From contig NZ_PNEO01000007.1 of assembly GCF_002870125.1 (NCBI RefSeq), forward strand, positions 62,001-126,000: 64,000 bases of DNA. The letters run 5' to 3'. The first letter of the stretch is position 1; every line of letters begins with the position of its first letter. Positions 27,631 through 37,409 of the stretch are shown piece after piece. The DNA is from Burkholderia sp. WAC0059. Its GTDB lineage: Bacteria; Pseudomonadota; Gammaproteobacteria; Burkholderiales; Burkholderiaceae. The notes beneath the pieces were generated by a model that was not told where the DNA came from, made no database searches, and was given only the letters and a program-made list of their open reading frames with translations. The translations under genes and the position numbers were made by a program.

Positions 27631-29085
27631 TCAGCCCGCGATTGACCACCCGCCGCCAAGCGCCTTGTACAGTGCGACGAGATTCTCGCGCAGTGCCATG
27701 TCCGTCTGCGCGAGACTGTCTTCGCCCGCCAGCAGCGCACCTTGCGCAATATCCACGTCGAGAAAGCTCGAACTTCCCTGTTCGTAGCGTTGCGTCGCCG
27801 CCGTCAACGCATCGCGCTCGTGGCTGACCGCCTCGGCAAGCGCGTCGCGGCGCTGCTGGGCGTTGCCGTAGGCCGTCATGGCGTTATCGACGTCGCGCCA
27901 CGCCTGCAACACGGTCTTCTGATACTCGATGGCAGCTTCGCGTTGCTGCGCGCGGCGCAGCTTCAACATACCGCGCAGCCGTCCGCCTTCGAAGATCGGA
28001 ATCTCGATCGAAGGGCCGACCGAAAACGTCCGGCTCGCGAGACTGAAGAGATTCCCCGCTTGCAGGCTTTCGGTGCCCATGCTGCCGGTCAGGCTGATGT
28101 CGGGATAGAACGAGGCAACGGCCACGCCCGTTTCGGCGGTCGCGCGGTGCAGCCGCGCCTCGGCCTCGCGAATGTCGGGGCGCCGGCGCAGCAGATCCGA
28201 CGGCAACCCCGCGGGCACGCGGGGCGGCAACAGCGGTAGAGCGCGCGCCGGCGCGAGCTCGCCTTCGAGCGCGCGCGGCGGCTCGGCCAGCAATAGGCCG
28301 ATTGCGTCGATGGCCTGCTGCTCTGCGGTATGCAGTTCCGGCAGCAGCGCGGCGATCGAGTCGCGCCGCGCCTTCGCGCGCGAAACGTCGAGCGTGCTGC
28401 CCACGCCGTTGGCGTACTGGTTTTCGACGAGCGCAAGCGCGTGTGTCGCGGTATCGAGGCTGCGTGTCGCGATGGCTTCGCGCGCCTGGGCACCGCGCAA
28501 GGTCATGTAGTCGGCGGCCAGCTCCGCGAGCGCCTCGAGCGCCACGCCGCGGCGTGCTTCGACCGCTTCGTCGGTGCCCGCGTCGGCGGCCTCCACCGAC
28601 CGGCGTACCCGCCCGAAAAGATCGAGCTCCCATGACGCCGAGAGTCCATCGCTCCAGTCGTCGTACTCGAGCGGCGAGCCAGGCGGACGCGAGACGAGCG
28701 TCGCCGCCCCGGTCGAACTCACCCGGTCGTGCGCTTCGGCAACCGATGCGTCGACTTGCGGCATGCCGGCGGAGCCCGTCACCTGGCGCGCCGCCTGCGC
28801 CTCGATCACCCGTTCGCTCGCGCTCGCGAGGTCGAGATTCTGGCGCACGAGGCGTTGTACGAGGCTGTCGAGAACCGGATCGTTGAAGCTCGCCCACCAC
28901 GTCGGATCGATGTCGTCGTGCGTGACTTCGCTCGTGCCGTCGCCGGGCGTGACGTGCCATACGGAAGGCGCGGACGGCGTGGGACGCTCGAACTGCGGAC
29001 CGACCGTGCAGCCGGTGAGCAGCAGGCCGACGGAACACGCGAGACGGCACGCATGGGCCTGCATGAAGCGCGTCATCATGCTCAT
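27631..29085 (-). CDS. RND/EmrAB-type outer-membrane efflux lipoprotein, NodT family
   Basis: A 484-residue TolC-like channel. The lipoprotein signal ends LLLTGC with Cys26 as the lipidated residue, followed by TVGPQFERP, the typical NodT/OprM start. Two outer-membrane efflux repeats (about residues 70-270 and 290-470) form the trimeric barrel and periplasmic tunnel. It is the third gene of an efflux operon: its ATG overlaps the membrane-fusion gene stop (ATGA at 29082-29085). Confidence 0.93.
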   Translation of the reverse strand: MSMMTRFMQAHACRLACSVGLLLTGCTVGPQFERPTPSAPSVWHVTPGDGTSEVTHDDIDPTWWASFNDPVLDSLVQRLVRQNLDLASASERVIEAQAARQVTGSAGMPQVDASVAEAHDRVSSTGAATLVSRPPGSPLEYDDWSDGLSASWELDLFGRVRRSVEAADAGTDEAVEARRGVALEALAELAADYMTLRGAQAREAIATRSLDTATHALALVENQYANGVGSTLDVSRAKARRDSIAALLPELHTAEQQAIDAIGLLLAEPPRALEGELAPARALPLLPPRVPAGLPSDLLRRRPDIREAEARLHRATAETGVAVASFYPDISLTGSMGTESLQAGNLFSLASRTFSVGPSIEIPIFEGGRLRGMLKLRRAQQREAAIEYQKTVLQAWRDVDNAMTAYGNAQQRRDALAEAVSHERDALTAATQRYEQGSSSFLDVDIAQGALLAGEDSLAQTDMALRENLVALYKALGGGWSIAG

Positions 29086-30272
29086 GCCCCCGCGGCGGCA
29101 ACGCCGGACGCCGCGACGGGCGAGGAAGTCCCGACGGCGGCGCTCGCGTGATACGTATCGCGCAACTGGCCGACCACGTCGGCAAAGTTGGTGTGCACCG
29201 TGGTTTCCACCGACATGCCGAGCCTCAGCAAGCCGACGTCCGGTTGATTGGGCGCGAACACGATCTTCACCGGCAGGCGCTGCACGATCTTCGTAAAGTT
29301 GCCGGTGGCGTTATCGGGCGCAATCGGCTCGAATACGGCGCCCGTTGCGGGCGGAATGCTGTCGACGATGCCGTCGAGGTCGATGTCGTACGCATCCACC
29401 CGCACGCGCACGTGCTGGCCGGGCATCATGTGCTTCAGCGCCACCTCGCGGTACTGCGCCTCGACATACATGCCCCGCGCGGGCACGAGCGCCATCAGCG
29501 CCGTGCCCGGGCTCACATAGTTGCCGGCCTCGACGGCGCGCTCGCCTACATAGCCGTCCATCGGCGCGACGATGCGCGTGTAGCTCAGGTTCAACTGCGC
29601 CTGCTGCAGTGCGGCCTCGTCGGCATGCACAGTGGCTTCGGCGGCTGCCTGCTGCGCCTTGAGCAGATCCCACTGATGACGAGCGGCACGCACTGCGGCC
29701 TGCGCCTGCTCGAGCTGCGCCATCTGTTCGCGCAATGTCGCGTCGGCCGCTTGCGTGTCCTGCTTCGAGCCCGAGCCGAATGCGGCGAGATTGCTATAAC
29801 GCGTGGCGTTTGCCCTCGCGAGATCGAGGCGCGCCTCGATCTGCCGGACCTGCGCGTCGTTTTGCGAGATCACGTCCGGCTGGCGTTGCACGGAAGCGGC
29901 CGCGTCGTCCACCTGGGCGCGGTCCCTGTCGAGTTGCGATTGCGCACGCTCGACGGCAGTGCGGTAGTCGCGGTCGTCCAGCGTAGCGAGCAACTGGCCC
30001 GCATGCACGGGCTGGTTATCGTCGACGAGGACCGTCTCGATCTGTCCGGCGACGCGCGGCGCGACAGTGGTGTAGTGCGCAGTGATGCGCGCGTCGTCGG
30101 TCGAAACATCGGAGCTGGGAACATAGACGATCCAGCATACGACGGCGACGAACGCCACGATGACGGCAATGCCGATGAGCAGCGGCCAGCGGCTCTTGCG
30201 CCGCGCGGCTTCGTGATGAGCGCCGTGAGGCGCGTGTGCGGGCGCGCCGGAAGGTTGGGGCATATCGTTCAT
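29082..30272 (-). CDS. HlyD/EmrA-family membrane fusion protein
   Basis: A 396-residue periplasmic adaptor. One N-terminal membrane helix (about residues 30-50) is followed by VSTDDARITAHYTTVAPRVAGQI, the conserved EmrA lipoyl entry. A long coiled coil (residues 105-215) follows, then the second lipoyl half SYTRIVAPMDGYVGERAVEAGNYV. It bridges the DHA2 pump and the NodT channel. It is encoded 7 bp after the pump gene and overlaps the channel gene. Confidence 0.93.
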   Translation of the reverse strand: MNDMPQPSGAPAHAPHGAHHEAARRKSRWPLLIGIAVIVAFVAVVCWIVYVPSSDVSTDDARITAHYTTVAPRVAGQIETVLVDDNQPVHAGQLLATLDDRDYRTAVERAQSQLDRDRAQVDDAAASVQRQPDVISQNDAQVRQIEARLDLARANATRYSNLAAFGSGSKQDTQAADATLREQMAQLEQAQAAVRAARHQWDLLKAQQAAAEATVHADEAALQQAQLNLSYTRIVAPMDGYVGERAVEAGNYVSPGTALMALVPARGMYVEAQYREVALKHMMPGQHVRVRVDAYDIDLDGIVDSIPPATGAVFEPIAPDNATGNFTKIVQRLPVKIVFAPNQPDVGLLRLGMSVETTVHTNFADVVGQLRDTYHASAAVGTSSPVAASGVAAAGA

Positions 30273-30279
30273 AAACGGA

Positions 30280-31836
30280 TCAGGTCGAGGACTTTTTCAA
30301 CAGGGCGATACGGGGAGGCCAGGTGCGCTGCGGCAGAACCAGCAGCACGGCGAACACGACGGCGGCGAGCGCGGCCAGCAGGAGATAGTCGTCGCTGATG
30401 ACCATCGTGGCGCGCTGCACGTCGATCGCGTGGCTGAACGCCGAAAGGCTGCCGGCTGCGCGCTGCGCGCCATCGGGCAGTAGCGGCGGCAGGTGCCGGG
30501 GATCGATGCCGCTCGCCTCTATGACGCTGAAGCGGCGCGTGCCGGCGCTTTCGAGCAAACGGGTGGCGTGGAGTTGGCCGCGAAAGTGCGCCATCAACTC
30601 GAGGATGCAGAGACCAACCACCTCGCTCAGTCCGCGCGGCATGTTGACGAGCGGGGAGGCGAACGGCCCTTCCGGCGGCGCCACGACATTAGTGGCCATC
30701 ATCAGCAGCGAGAGGACGACGCAAGCCTGTCCGAAGCCGGAAATGGCCTGCCACAGATAGAATTGCTCGCGGCTCCACGTCGAATCGAGCATGCTCGACC
30801 CGACGCAGGCCGCGATCAGGCAAAGCAGCCCAAGGCCATTGATCCAGCGGCTGTCCACCCACTCAAGGTCCAGCACCTTCACGAGCAGCGGCAGGAAGAC
30901 GAGCTGCAGCGCGGCGACCTCAGCCATCAGGGAATACGTCTGCAGCGGCCGGAAGCCCTGAACTTCGATGAGGTACTCGGACGGCACCGTGGATGCCGAC
31001 ATGCCGATGATCACGAAGCTGAAGAGCGTGACGACGCCATAAGCGAAGTTGCGGCGCTTCAGCAATTGCGGCTTGAAGAGCGGCAATTCCTGTTTCCACT
31101 CGTTCACGACCAGCAAGGGAATGGCGACCGCGCTGATGAGCGCCAGCGTGCAGATGAGCTTTGAGTTGAACCAGTCGAGCCGGCTGCCGTGCTGGAGCAT
31201 CGTGGTGAGTGCGCCGAGACCGACCACGACGAGCAGCGTTCCGGGCCAGTCGTATTTGCGCAGACGCTCGTAATGCGGCGGGTCCTGGGGCATGCCGTAC
31301 CAGACGCACAGCGCCGCGAGCGTGCACATTGGGATGGCCTCGAAGAACACGAAACGCCAGCCCACCACGTCGGTCCACAGCGCCGATACGGCGGCGCTCA
31401 GGTTCGGAAAGAAGGTCGCGGTCAACGCATAGCACGAGAGCCCATAGAGACGGATGTTGGGCGTCAGATACTTCAACGCGGTGGTCATCAGGAGCGGAAT
31501 CGTCAGGCCTTCCGCGAGACCCTGCACGGCGCGCAACACGAGAAAGCAGGTCACGTCCGGCGCGAACGGAATCAACGCGGTCGAAACCAGGTTGAGCGCG
31601 ATGGCGAACAACACTGTCCGCCGCAGCGTCACGGCGGCGGACCACCAGGGCGAGATCGCCATGCCGATTACCATTCCCGACAGATACAGGCTTTCGATCC
31701 AGATGCCGGTGTCGTGGCCGATGCCGAGGGCGCCGCGCACGTCCACCATCGCGTTCGATCCGACCAGATCGTTGAATTCGGCCGACATCGCTGCCACGAT
31801 GACGCCGGCTAGACCAATCAGCGGTTTCTTGTCCAA
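30280..31836 (-). CDS. DHA2-family MFS efflux pump (EmrB-like)
   Basis: A 518-residue pump with about 14 hydrophobic segments. The periplasmic-facing SAEFNDLVGSNAMVDVRGALG start and the long final hydrophilic loop before the last helix are typical of EmrB-like transporters. It is the first gene of the three-gene operon with HlyD and NodT components, which together span both membranes. Motif A is weak compared with E. coli EmrB. The inducer/substrate is unknown. Expression is probably controlled by the divergent IclR regulator. Confidence 0.9.
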   Translation of the reverse strand: MDKKPLIGLAGVIVAAMSAEFNDLVGSNAMVDVRGALGIGHDTGIWIESLYLSGMVIGMAISPWWSAAVTLRRTVLFAIALNLVSTALIPFAPDVTCFLVLRAVQGLAEGLTIPLLMTTALKYLTPNIRLYGLSCYALTATFFPNLSAAVSALWTDVVGWRFVFFEAIPMCTLAALCVWYGMPQDPPHYERLRKYDWPGTLLVVVGLGALTTMLQHGSRLDWFNSKLICTLALISAVAIPLLVVNEWKQELPLFKPQLLKRRNFAYGVVTLFSFVIIGMSASTVPSEYLIEVQGFRPLQTYSLMAEVAALQLVFLPLLVKVLDLEWVDSRWINGLGLLCLIAACVGSSMLDSTWSREQFYLWQAISGFGQACVVLSLLMMATNVVAPPEGPFASPLVNMPRGLSEVVGLCILELMAHFRGQLHATRLLESAGTRRFSVIEASGIDPRHLPPLLPDGAQRAAGSLSAFSHAIDVQRATMVISDDYLLLAALAAVVFAVLLVLPQRTWPPRIALLKKSST

Positions 31837-31970
31837 AATCTGTTCCTTCAGGCAGCGTTAGCAGCGGCCGGAACGCGCTGCGCCGTCCGGCCGGGTCAGA
31901 TCAACCCACAATTCGATGCAATGTATCACAATGCGGTTAATGCTGCTGTCGTCTTATCCGAGTGGAGTTC

Positions 31971-32753
31971 ATGGTTAAAAAAAGCACGGACAACAAGGCC
32001 CCCTCCGAGGAGCGTGCGGACGATGCGCGCTCCGGCATCCAGGTTATCCGGCGCGCGGTCACGGTGCTGCGCATGCTCGCCGGACGAGGTCAGAACGGCC
32101 TGTCGCTTGGTGAAATCGCCGCTGGCGTGAACCTGCCGCGCTCGACCGTGCAGCGCATCGTCGGCGCACTGGAGGAGGAAGGGATGGCGGCGCAAGCCAT
32201 GTCGGGAGGCTTCTGCCTCGGGCCGACGGTGGGCGTGCTTGCGCGCGGGATGGGTGCCGATCCTGTTGACGCATTCCACAGCGAGATGACGGAACTGCAT
32301 GCCACGCTCAACGAATCGGTGATCCTCAACACGATCGCCGATGGCCGCGTCCTGGTGCTAGAGGTGCTGAGTTCGACGAAGCCGCTGCGCGTGGTGCTGC
32401 CGAAGGTGCTCGAAGTGGATTTGCTGACGAGCGCGCCAGGCAAGGCGATCCTCGCCATCCTCGCGGAAGATGTGCGCGAGGCGGCCATCGCTGCGGCAGG
32501 CAGCCCCTTCGACCGCACTGACCTCCTGGCCGAACTGGAGGAGACCCGCCGGGCGGGCTACGCGATCGAAGAAGATGTGCCCTATGAAGGTATTTCGGCC
32601 TTGGCTATCGCGTTGCCGATGGCTGGCAAGCCCTATGCGATCACGGTGGCACTGCCTACGGGCCGCTTTGCTGCGGAGCGAGCCGTGATCGCGGACGCGC
32701 TGCTTGCAAGCGCCGCGACGTTGGCGAGGCGGCTTTCGGGCATGCGCAATTGA
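31971..32753 (+). CDS. IclR-family transcriptional regulator
   Basis: A 260-residue protein. Residues 22-80 form an IclR winged HTH (GLSLGEIAAGVNLPRSTVQRIVGALEEEG), followed by the effector domain with LTSAPGKAILA near residue 150 and the late GISALAIALPM strand. The ATG at 31971 has GGAG 4 nt upstream. It is divergent from the efflux operon with 134 bp between; that gap has imperfect repeats around tgcaatgtatcacaatgc (31918-31935). It probably regulates the pump. Confidence 0.9.
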   Translation: MVKKSTDNKAPSEERADDARSGIQVIRRAVTVLRMLAGRGQNGLSLGEIAAGVNLPRSTVQRIVGALEEEGMAAQAMSGGFCLGPTVGVLARGMGADPVDAFHSEMTELHATLNESVILNTIADGRVLVLEVLSSTKPLRVVLPKVLEVDLLTSAPGKAILAILAEDVREAAIAAAGSPFDRTDLLAELEETRRAGYAIEEDVPYEGISALAIALPMAGKPYAITVALPTGRFAAERAVIADALLASAATLARRLSGMRN

Positions 32754-32883
32754 ACCGGGCACATGGGACGCCGGCGCTCTGCCCGACTCTGTCGCGTCAG
32801 GGCGTTGAGGCAAGGAATAGGACTAGACGCGGCCTCATTCGAGGCAATACCGCCAGAACATTTACTGATGGACCAAAAAAGAA

Positions 32884-32917
32884 AAAGCCCCGTAGAACCT
32901 GGATTCTACGGGGCTTT
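32884..32917 (-). terminator. Strong hairpin terminator
   Basis: A perfect 14-bp stem (aaagccccgtagaa / ttctacggggcttt) with loop cctgga. On the minus strand it is followed by a T-rich run (complement of the a-rich 32875-32886), and a shorter T-run follows on the plus strand, so it may work for IclR too. The A-rich lead, CCCCG core and near-identical loop resemble the terminator after tRNA-Ser at 51714-51743. Confidence 0.8.
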
Positions 32918-32924
32918 GTTGACC

Positions 32925-33795
32925 TTACCCCGCCGAGTACACCATTCGTAAGTTAGTGGTCTCGCCGGTTTTCGGTTGATGCAGTTGCCGGAATTGGTCC
33001 GGCGCCAGTTGCTCCAGGGCACGATGCGGTCGCACCGAGTTGTAGTCCGTGCGCCACGCTTCGATTCGCGTACGTGCATCGTCGAGACTGACGAACGCAT
33101 GCTGGTTCAGACATTCTTCGCACAGTCGGCCGTTGAAGCTCTCGATGTGCGCGTTTTCCACCGGCTTACCCGGACGGATGAACTGCAGCTTGACGCCATG
33201 TTCGTGCGCCCATGCGTCAAGCGCCTTGCTGACGAACTCCGGCCCGTTATCAACCTGAATCAGGTTCGGGCATCGCCCCCGCTGACGCAGTTGCTCCAGC
33301 ACGCGCGCTACGCGAGCACCCGTCAACGAGAAGTCGACCTCGATGTGCGGACACTCACGATTCCATGCGTCGATGAGGGGCAATATAGCGAATGCGTCGT
33401 CCATGCACCAGCGCATCAGCAACAAAGTCCATCGCCCAGCTTTCGTCTGCGCCGTTGGGCGTCGGCATGACCACACGCAGATGACTCGGGCGCTTCTTTC
33501 GCCGTTTCAGACGAAGCGACAGGCCTTCTGCGCGGTACAGCCGCTCAGTGCGATTGTGGTGCTGGACCAGCCCCTCCCGATGTAGCAAGACATGCAGGCG
33601 GGGCGAGCCAAACCGTGGCCGCTCCTGTGCCAGCTCGCGCAGCCGTTGCCGGACTTCGCGGTCGGCGTCAGGCGACACCGGCCGCCGGAATGTCCGGCGA
33701 TTCAGGCCAACGAGCGCGCACGCCCGGCGCTCCGAATAGTCGTGCTGTTCAATCACCTGCTGCACGACTTCCCGACGCTGCGCGGGCGAACTCAC
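32925..33795 (-). pseudogene. IS3-family transposase orfB, frameshifted
   Basis: The catalytic part of an IS3-family transposase. An N-terminal HTH_21-like region (RRACALVGLNRRTF) is followed by the rve integrase core with Asp in WAMDFVAD, Asp in VDNGPEF and Glu in HIESFNGRL. The frame breaks near 33370-33390: one frame reads to HGRRIRYIAPHRRMES and stops, while the continuation (LPLIDAWNRECPHIEVDFS) lies in another frame. The break falls between the two Asp residues, so no active transposase is made. The last codons run past the left terminal repeat. Confidence 0.8.
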
Positions 33796-34092
33796 TTTTT
33801 TCCGGGAACGTCCTTCAAAACCTGGATGTCCAGCGCCTGGTCCGCGACCAGCCGCTTGAGACGCTGATTTTCCTCTTCCAGTTGCCGCAATCGGCGTGCT
33901 TCCGGCACATCCATGCCGCCGTAGCAGCTACGCCAGTTGTAGAACGTCGCATCCGATATGCCGTACTTGCGGCACAGGTCTGCGACCTTCATGCCCGCAT
34001 CGGCCTCCTTCAGCACCCCGATAATCTGTTCTTCGCTACACCGCGACTTCTTCATGACAAGGTCTCTCCTGCGACCTTGCCACTAACTTTAC
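32948..34092 (-). mobile_element. IS3-family insertion sequence, inactivated
   Basis: About 1.15 kb with imperfect terminal repeats: left gtaagttagtgg (32948-32959), right the reverse complement of gtaaagttagtgg (34080-34092). It contains orfA and a frameshifted orfB. Target duplication is not clear. The ends are placed from the repeats and may be off by several bases. It truncates an MFS gene on its right side. Confidence 0.7.
33792..34055 (-). CDS. IS3-family transposase orfA
   Basis: An 87-residue HTH protein (KSRCSEEQIIGVLKEADAGMKVADLCRKYGISDATFYNW) followed by a leucine-zipper-like tail. It overlaps orfB by 4 bp in another frame, the usual site for programmed frameshifting to make the OrfAB fusion. 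OrfA looks intact; the element is dead because of orfB. Confidence 0.85.
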   Translation of the reverse strand: MKKSRCSEEQIIGVLKEADAGMKVADLCRKYGISDATFYNWRSCYGGMDVPEARRLRQLEEENQRLKRLVADQALDIQVLKDVPGKK

Positions 34093-34111
34093 CGTGGGAT
34101 ACTTCAGAGGG

Positions 34112-34576
34112 GAAAGGTCACTCGTCTTTTTCGTTCGCTATGAAGACAGGCTCGCGAAGCACGGTGGGGCACCTCTCATCGACAGTTCCTTGTTCCACGA
34201 CAGCCGTTTCATGATCGGCGTCGTTACGGTCTTCCTGCTCTATTCGGTGATCGCATCGTTCTTCTCGCTGACGATGTTCCTTCAACCCGGACTCGGTCTC
34301 TCACCCTTCGCAGCAGGGCTCGTCTTTACGCCGACTGCACCGTTCTTCTTCACAGGTTCTCTTGTCGGGCCGAAGATTGCTGGCCACATCGGCAATACGG
34401 CGCCCCTGACCGGCGCAGCGATCTTTGCGGCGAGCATTGCGCTTACCGCGATTGCCGGTGCATTCGAACCGCACTGCACGCCGCCGCTGATCGTCTCGCT
34501 GATACTCAACGGGTTCGGTCAGGAACTCGTCATTCCACTTGCGACTAACGTTAGGCACTTCTATTTCGCGTCATGA
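34112..34576 (+). pseudogene. Fragment of a DHA2-type MFS transporter
   Basis: An open frame whose product matches only a middle-to-late part of a 14-helix MFS exporter: FVRYEDRLAKHGGAPLID, four to five helices and LNGFGQELVIPL. The start is missing next to the IS element. The end is also missing: the frame runs into unrelated sequence after IPLATN near 34550. It is a non-functional remnant, probably cut when the IS inserted and the neighbouring DNA was lost. Confidence 0.75.
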
Positions 34577-35393
34577 CGAAGAGGCTGCGCACTCTCGATC
34601 CATTCACATTCACAACCCTGCGCTTTGAAACAGCCACACTACTTTTTTCCCGTGCTGCTTTGACAACGTGTCAGTCGGTAATCTTTTCACCACCAAGTAA
34701 ATGCCGATCCTTCGAGCACCATGGCCGGAGTCGCCATGACGGGCATAGCCTCGTGGAGCACGAGGAACGCAATCCCCCCACAAGCGGCACGCGAAAGAAC
34801 TGTGCCAACACGCACGATGCTTCACCGCCCCGACGCGGCAGGGAGCAATATCGTGGTGCACTCCTCCATCGTGAAACACTCCAAGTCTACTTTGATAACC
34901 ATGAGGTGTGGATTCCTCCTTGAAGCAATATATGCCGCACGTCGTACTCTGTTCATATTCGAAATGAACGATTCTTCTGGGGTCAACCCGGGACCGAGTG
35001 CCTGCATCACCTCAAAGGACACGCTTCCCACTCTCAGAACCTGATTGTCCAAGATGGCGAAGGAAAATATTTTCCATTTTTCTATAATCCTGGGCCTTGA
35101 AATATGAAATTTACTAAGCATATTTTTAATTACCATATAAAGGAAATTAGCGACATTCCTCTATAATTTATTTTCATATTCAATTAAGCGAAAGAGATCC
35201 CCGCACTACGGCATCAGTACAAAAAATACTAGCCTGCGTGCTATCCGGGATATCCATATGGAAAAGGGAAAATCCGTGACGAAACTACCAGGCGAAATCA
35301 TTCAATTCGATCTATTCGGAACAAGGCTTTGCATTCAGGATCTGAATTGCAGCATCGCGCTGCAGATTTACATACATACGAAAGGAGATATCG
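34577..35393. other. AT-rich, mostly gene-free stretch
   Basis: About 820 bp with clearly lower GC than the flanks, especially 35040-35260. It holds one doubtful minus-strand gene (34822-35136) and the promoter area of the small gene at 35394. Nothing else is recognisable. Confidence 0.4.
34822..35136 (-). CDS. Doubtful orphan gene, 104 residues
   Basis: The product has natural-looking composition (FSFAILDNQVLRVGSVSFEVMQAL then PEESFISNMNRVRRAAYIASRR), faintly like short DUF1488-type proteins that bind cofactor-free. No convincing ribosome site precedes the ATG at 35136 or the one at 35121. It lies in AT-rich DNA, unlike its neighbours. It could be a transferred gene or chance. Confidence 0.3.
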   Translation of the reverse strand: MVIKNMLSKFHISRPRIIEKWKIFSFAILDNQVLRVGSVSFEVMQALGPGLTPEESFISNMNRVRRAAYIASRRNPHLMVIKVDLECFTMEECTTILLPAASGR

Positions 35394-35579
35394 ATGAGTA
35401 CGATTCACAAACCCGGCGATGCCGGAGAGTTACCCAGCACGGAGAATCCGGGCCAGCCCGGTCGGATCCCGGATATGGCCCCCGGCAGGAATGCCCCGGT
35501 TCAAACGCCGGAGCCCGATAAGGACGCTCCCGGTCACATCAAACCCGAGCCGGGTCAGGGCACACCGGAAAACAACTGA
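35394..35579 (+). CDS. Small Pro/Gly-rich hydrophilic protein
   Basis: 61 residues (MSTIHKPGDAGELPSTENPGQPGRIPDM...), rich in Pro, Gly, Glu and Asp, with no hydrophobic segment and probably unfolded. An excellent AAGGAG ribosome site lies 7 nt before the ATG, which is why I accept it. I do not know the family. Position just before a PAS-LuxR regulator and a CsbD gene suggests a stress-related role, as inference only. Confidence 0.65.
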   Translation: MSTIHKPGDAGELPSTENPGQPGRIPDMAPGRNAPVQTPEPDKDAPGHIKPEPGQGTPENN

Positions 35580-35806
35580 CACTGGGATACGCCGTAACGG
35601 CTAACAACCGACTGGACGCTCCCGAGGCGTCCAGTCTTTCTCCTCTTCAGTCCGTCAGTCTCCGCACCGACAATGACACACTGCCCGGGGGCTAGCCCAC
35701 GCCCAGGACACCGAATGGTGCCGGCAATCTTGTCATCGGATGCCACCGTTTACGACTGACATGAGAAACTGCATTGGAGATCGGTACAACAACAGGTAAT
35801 ACGCCC

Positions 35807-37336
35807 ATGGACTCCGCATCCAGCAAGCCTCAAGTCGACAGGCGGCAGCTACAGCAAATCGTTGCCGGACTCACCGAAGGAATCGTCCTGAGCGACCCCG
35901 ACGGTACGATCGCCTGGGCTAACGAAACAGCGCTGTCGATTCACGGCGTCGAAACTCTCGCGGATTGCGGCGGTAACGTCGCCGGTTATCAGGAACGCTT
36001 TACGCTGAAGTACCGCAATAATCACCCGCTGCAGCCCGAGCAATATCCGCTGGCACGCGTGCTGGGCGGCGAGGTGTTTCACGACATGATCGTCGAAGTG
36101 ACCAAACCAGCGGACGACGCGTTTCGGCGCATCCACCAGATCCGTAGCCTGGTGTTGACCGATGCATCCGACGAGCCGCAGTCTCTGGTGCTCGTGATTC
36201 AGGACGTCACCGAACGTTTTACCGCCGAGGAGCGCTTCGAGAAAACATTCAACGCGAATCCGGCACCCGCCGTCATCTGCCGGATTTCCGATCTGCGGTA
36301 CGTGAAAGTCAACCAGGGCTTCCTCGAAATGACCGGCTACGCACGCGACGAAATCGTCGGCCGCCCGGCTTATGAATTCGACGTGCTGGAGGGTGCGGAA
36401 AGGCGCGATCAGGCAATCGGATATCTGAACGAGGGCCGCACGATCCCGCAGATGGAAAGCGTGCTGCACATCGCAGACGGCGGCAGCAAGTTCGTGATTG
36501 TGGCGGGCCAGCCGATTGAGATAGGCGACGAAAACTGCATGCTTTTCACGTTCATGGATCTTGAGCCGAGGCGAAAGGTCGAAGCCGCATTGCGGCAGAC
36601 CGAAGAACGCTTTTCCAAGGCGTTTCGCCTCGCTCCCGTGCCGATGACGGTCAGCTCGCTGGACGACATGCTGTTTCTCGACGTCAACGACGCTTTCGTC
36701 TCCGCGACCGGCTACGAAGCAGAAGAAGTGATTGCCCGCGATCCATCGGCGTCGGGACTGTGGGCGGACCGCGCCGCGTTCGATCATTTCCGGAAGACCG
36801 TGGAATCCGCCGGCAGCATCCGCAACGTCGACATGAAATTGCGCACGAAAAGCGGAGACACGCTCGACTGCCTGGTGTCCGCCGAGACCGTGACGATCCA
36901 CGAGCGGTGCTGCCTGCTGTGCGTGCTACAGGACATCACCGAACGCAAACGCACGGAGAGCGAGCTGATCGCGGCCATCGAAACGGTGATGCAGGATACA
37001 TCATGGTTCAGCCGAACCGTGATCGAAAAGCTGGCCGAGATCCGCCACCCCGCTCGCGCGGACGAGCCAAGTGCCGTGCTGGCGGACCTCAGCCCGCGAG
37101 AACTCGAAGTGCTGAGCCTGATATGCCAGGGCTGCGACGATGCAAAGATCGCGGAAACGCTGCATCTGTCGCGCAACACCGTGCGCAATTACGTTGCGGC
37201 CGTCTATAGCAAGATCGGCGTCAACCGCCGCTCGGCGGCCATCATCTGGGCTCGCGACCGCGGCATCGAGCGCTACAGCCAGGCGGATACGCTGCAACGT
37301 CTTCGGCGCAAACCACGTGGACCGGGCCAAACGTAG
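35807..37336 (+). CDS. PAS-PAS-PAS-LuxR response regulator
   Basis: A 509-residue cytoplasmic one-component regulator. Three PAS-type sensor domains (about residues 15-140, 150-265 and 275-395) are followed by a linker (IETVMQDTSWFSRTVIEKLAEIR) and a C-terminal LuxR-type HTH starting LSPRELEVLSLICQGCDDAKIAETLHLSRNTVRNYV. There is no receiver or membrane segment, so it senses an internal signal (redox, ligand or light). The ATG at 35807 is chosen over a TTG at 35774. A shorter paralogue with the same linker and HTH lies at 48087-49262 on the other strand. Confidence 0.88.
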   Translation: MDSASSKPQVDRRQLQQIVAGLTEGIVLSDPDGTIAWANETALSIHGVETLADCGGNVAGYQERFTLKYRNNHPLQPEQYPLARVLGGEVFHDMIVEVTKPADDAFRRIHQIRSLVLTDASDEPQSLVLVIQDVTERFTAEERFEKTFNANPAPAVICRISDLRYVKVNQGFLEMTGYARDEIVGRPAYEFDVLEGAERRDQAIGYLNEGRTIPQMESVLHIADGGSKFVIVAGQPIEIGDENCMLFTFMDLEPRRKVEAALRQTEERFSKAFRLAPVPMTVSSLDDMLFLDVNDAFVSATGYEAEEVIARDPSASGLWADRAAFDHFRKTVESAGSIRNVDMKLRTKSGDTLDCLVSAETVTIHERCCLLCVLQDITERKRTESELIAAIETVMQDTSWFSRTVIEKLAEIRHPARADEPSAVLADLSPRELEVLSLICQGCDDAKIAETLHLSRNTVRNYVAAVYSKIGVNRRSAAIIWARDRGIERYSQADTLQRLRRKPRGPGQT

Positions 37337-37409
37337 ACCGCACTCCTCATGCCCCGCCAGGCGACGCGGCGCTGCACGAACGCGACCGTGTCCGCGCAGC
37401 GCAAAGACG

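Noticed and set aside
35258..35521. An 87-residue frame overlapping the small Pro-rich gene
   Set aside because: The 35394-35579 frame has a strong AAGGAG site and a better composition; the overlapping frame does not.
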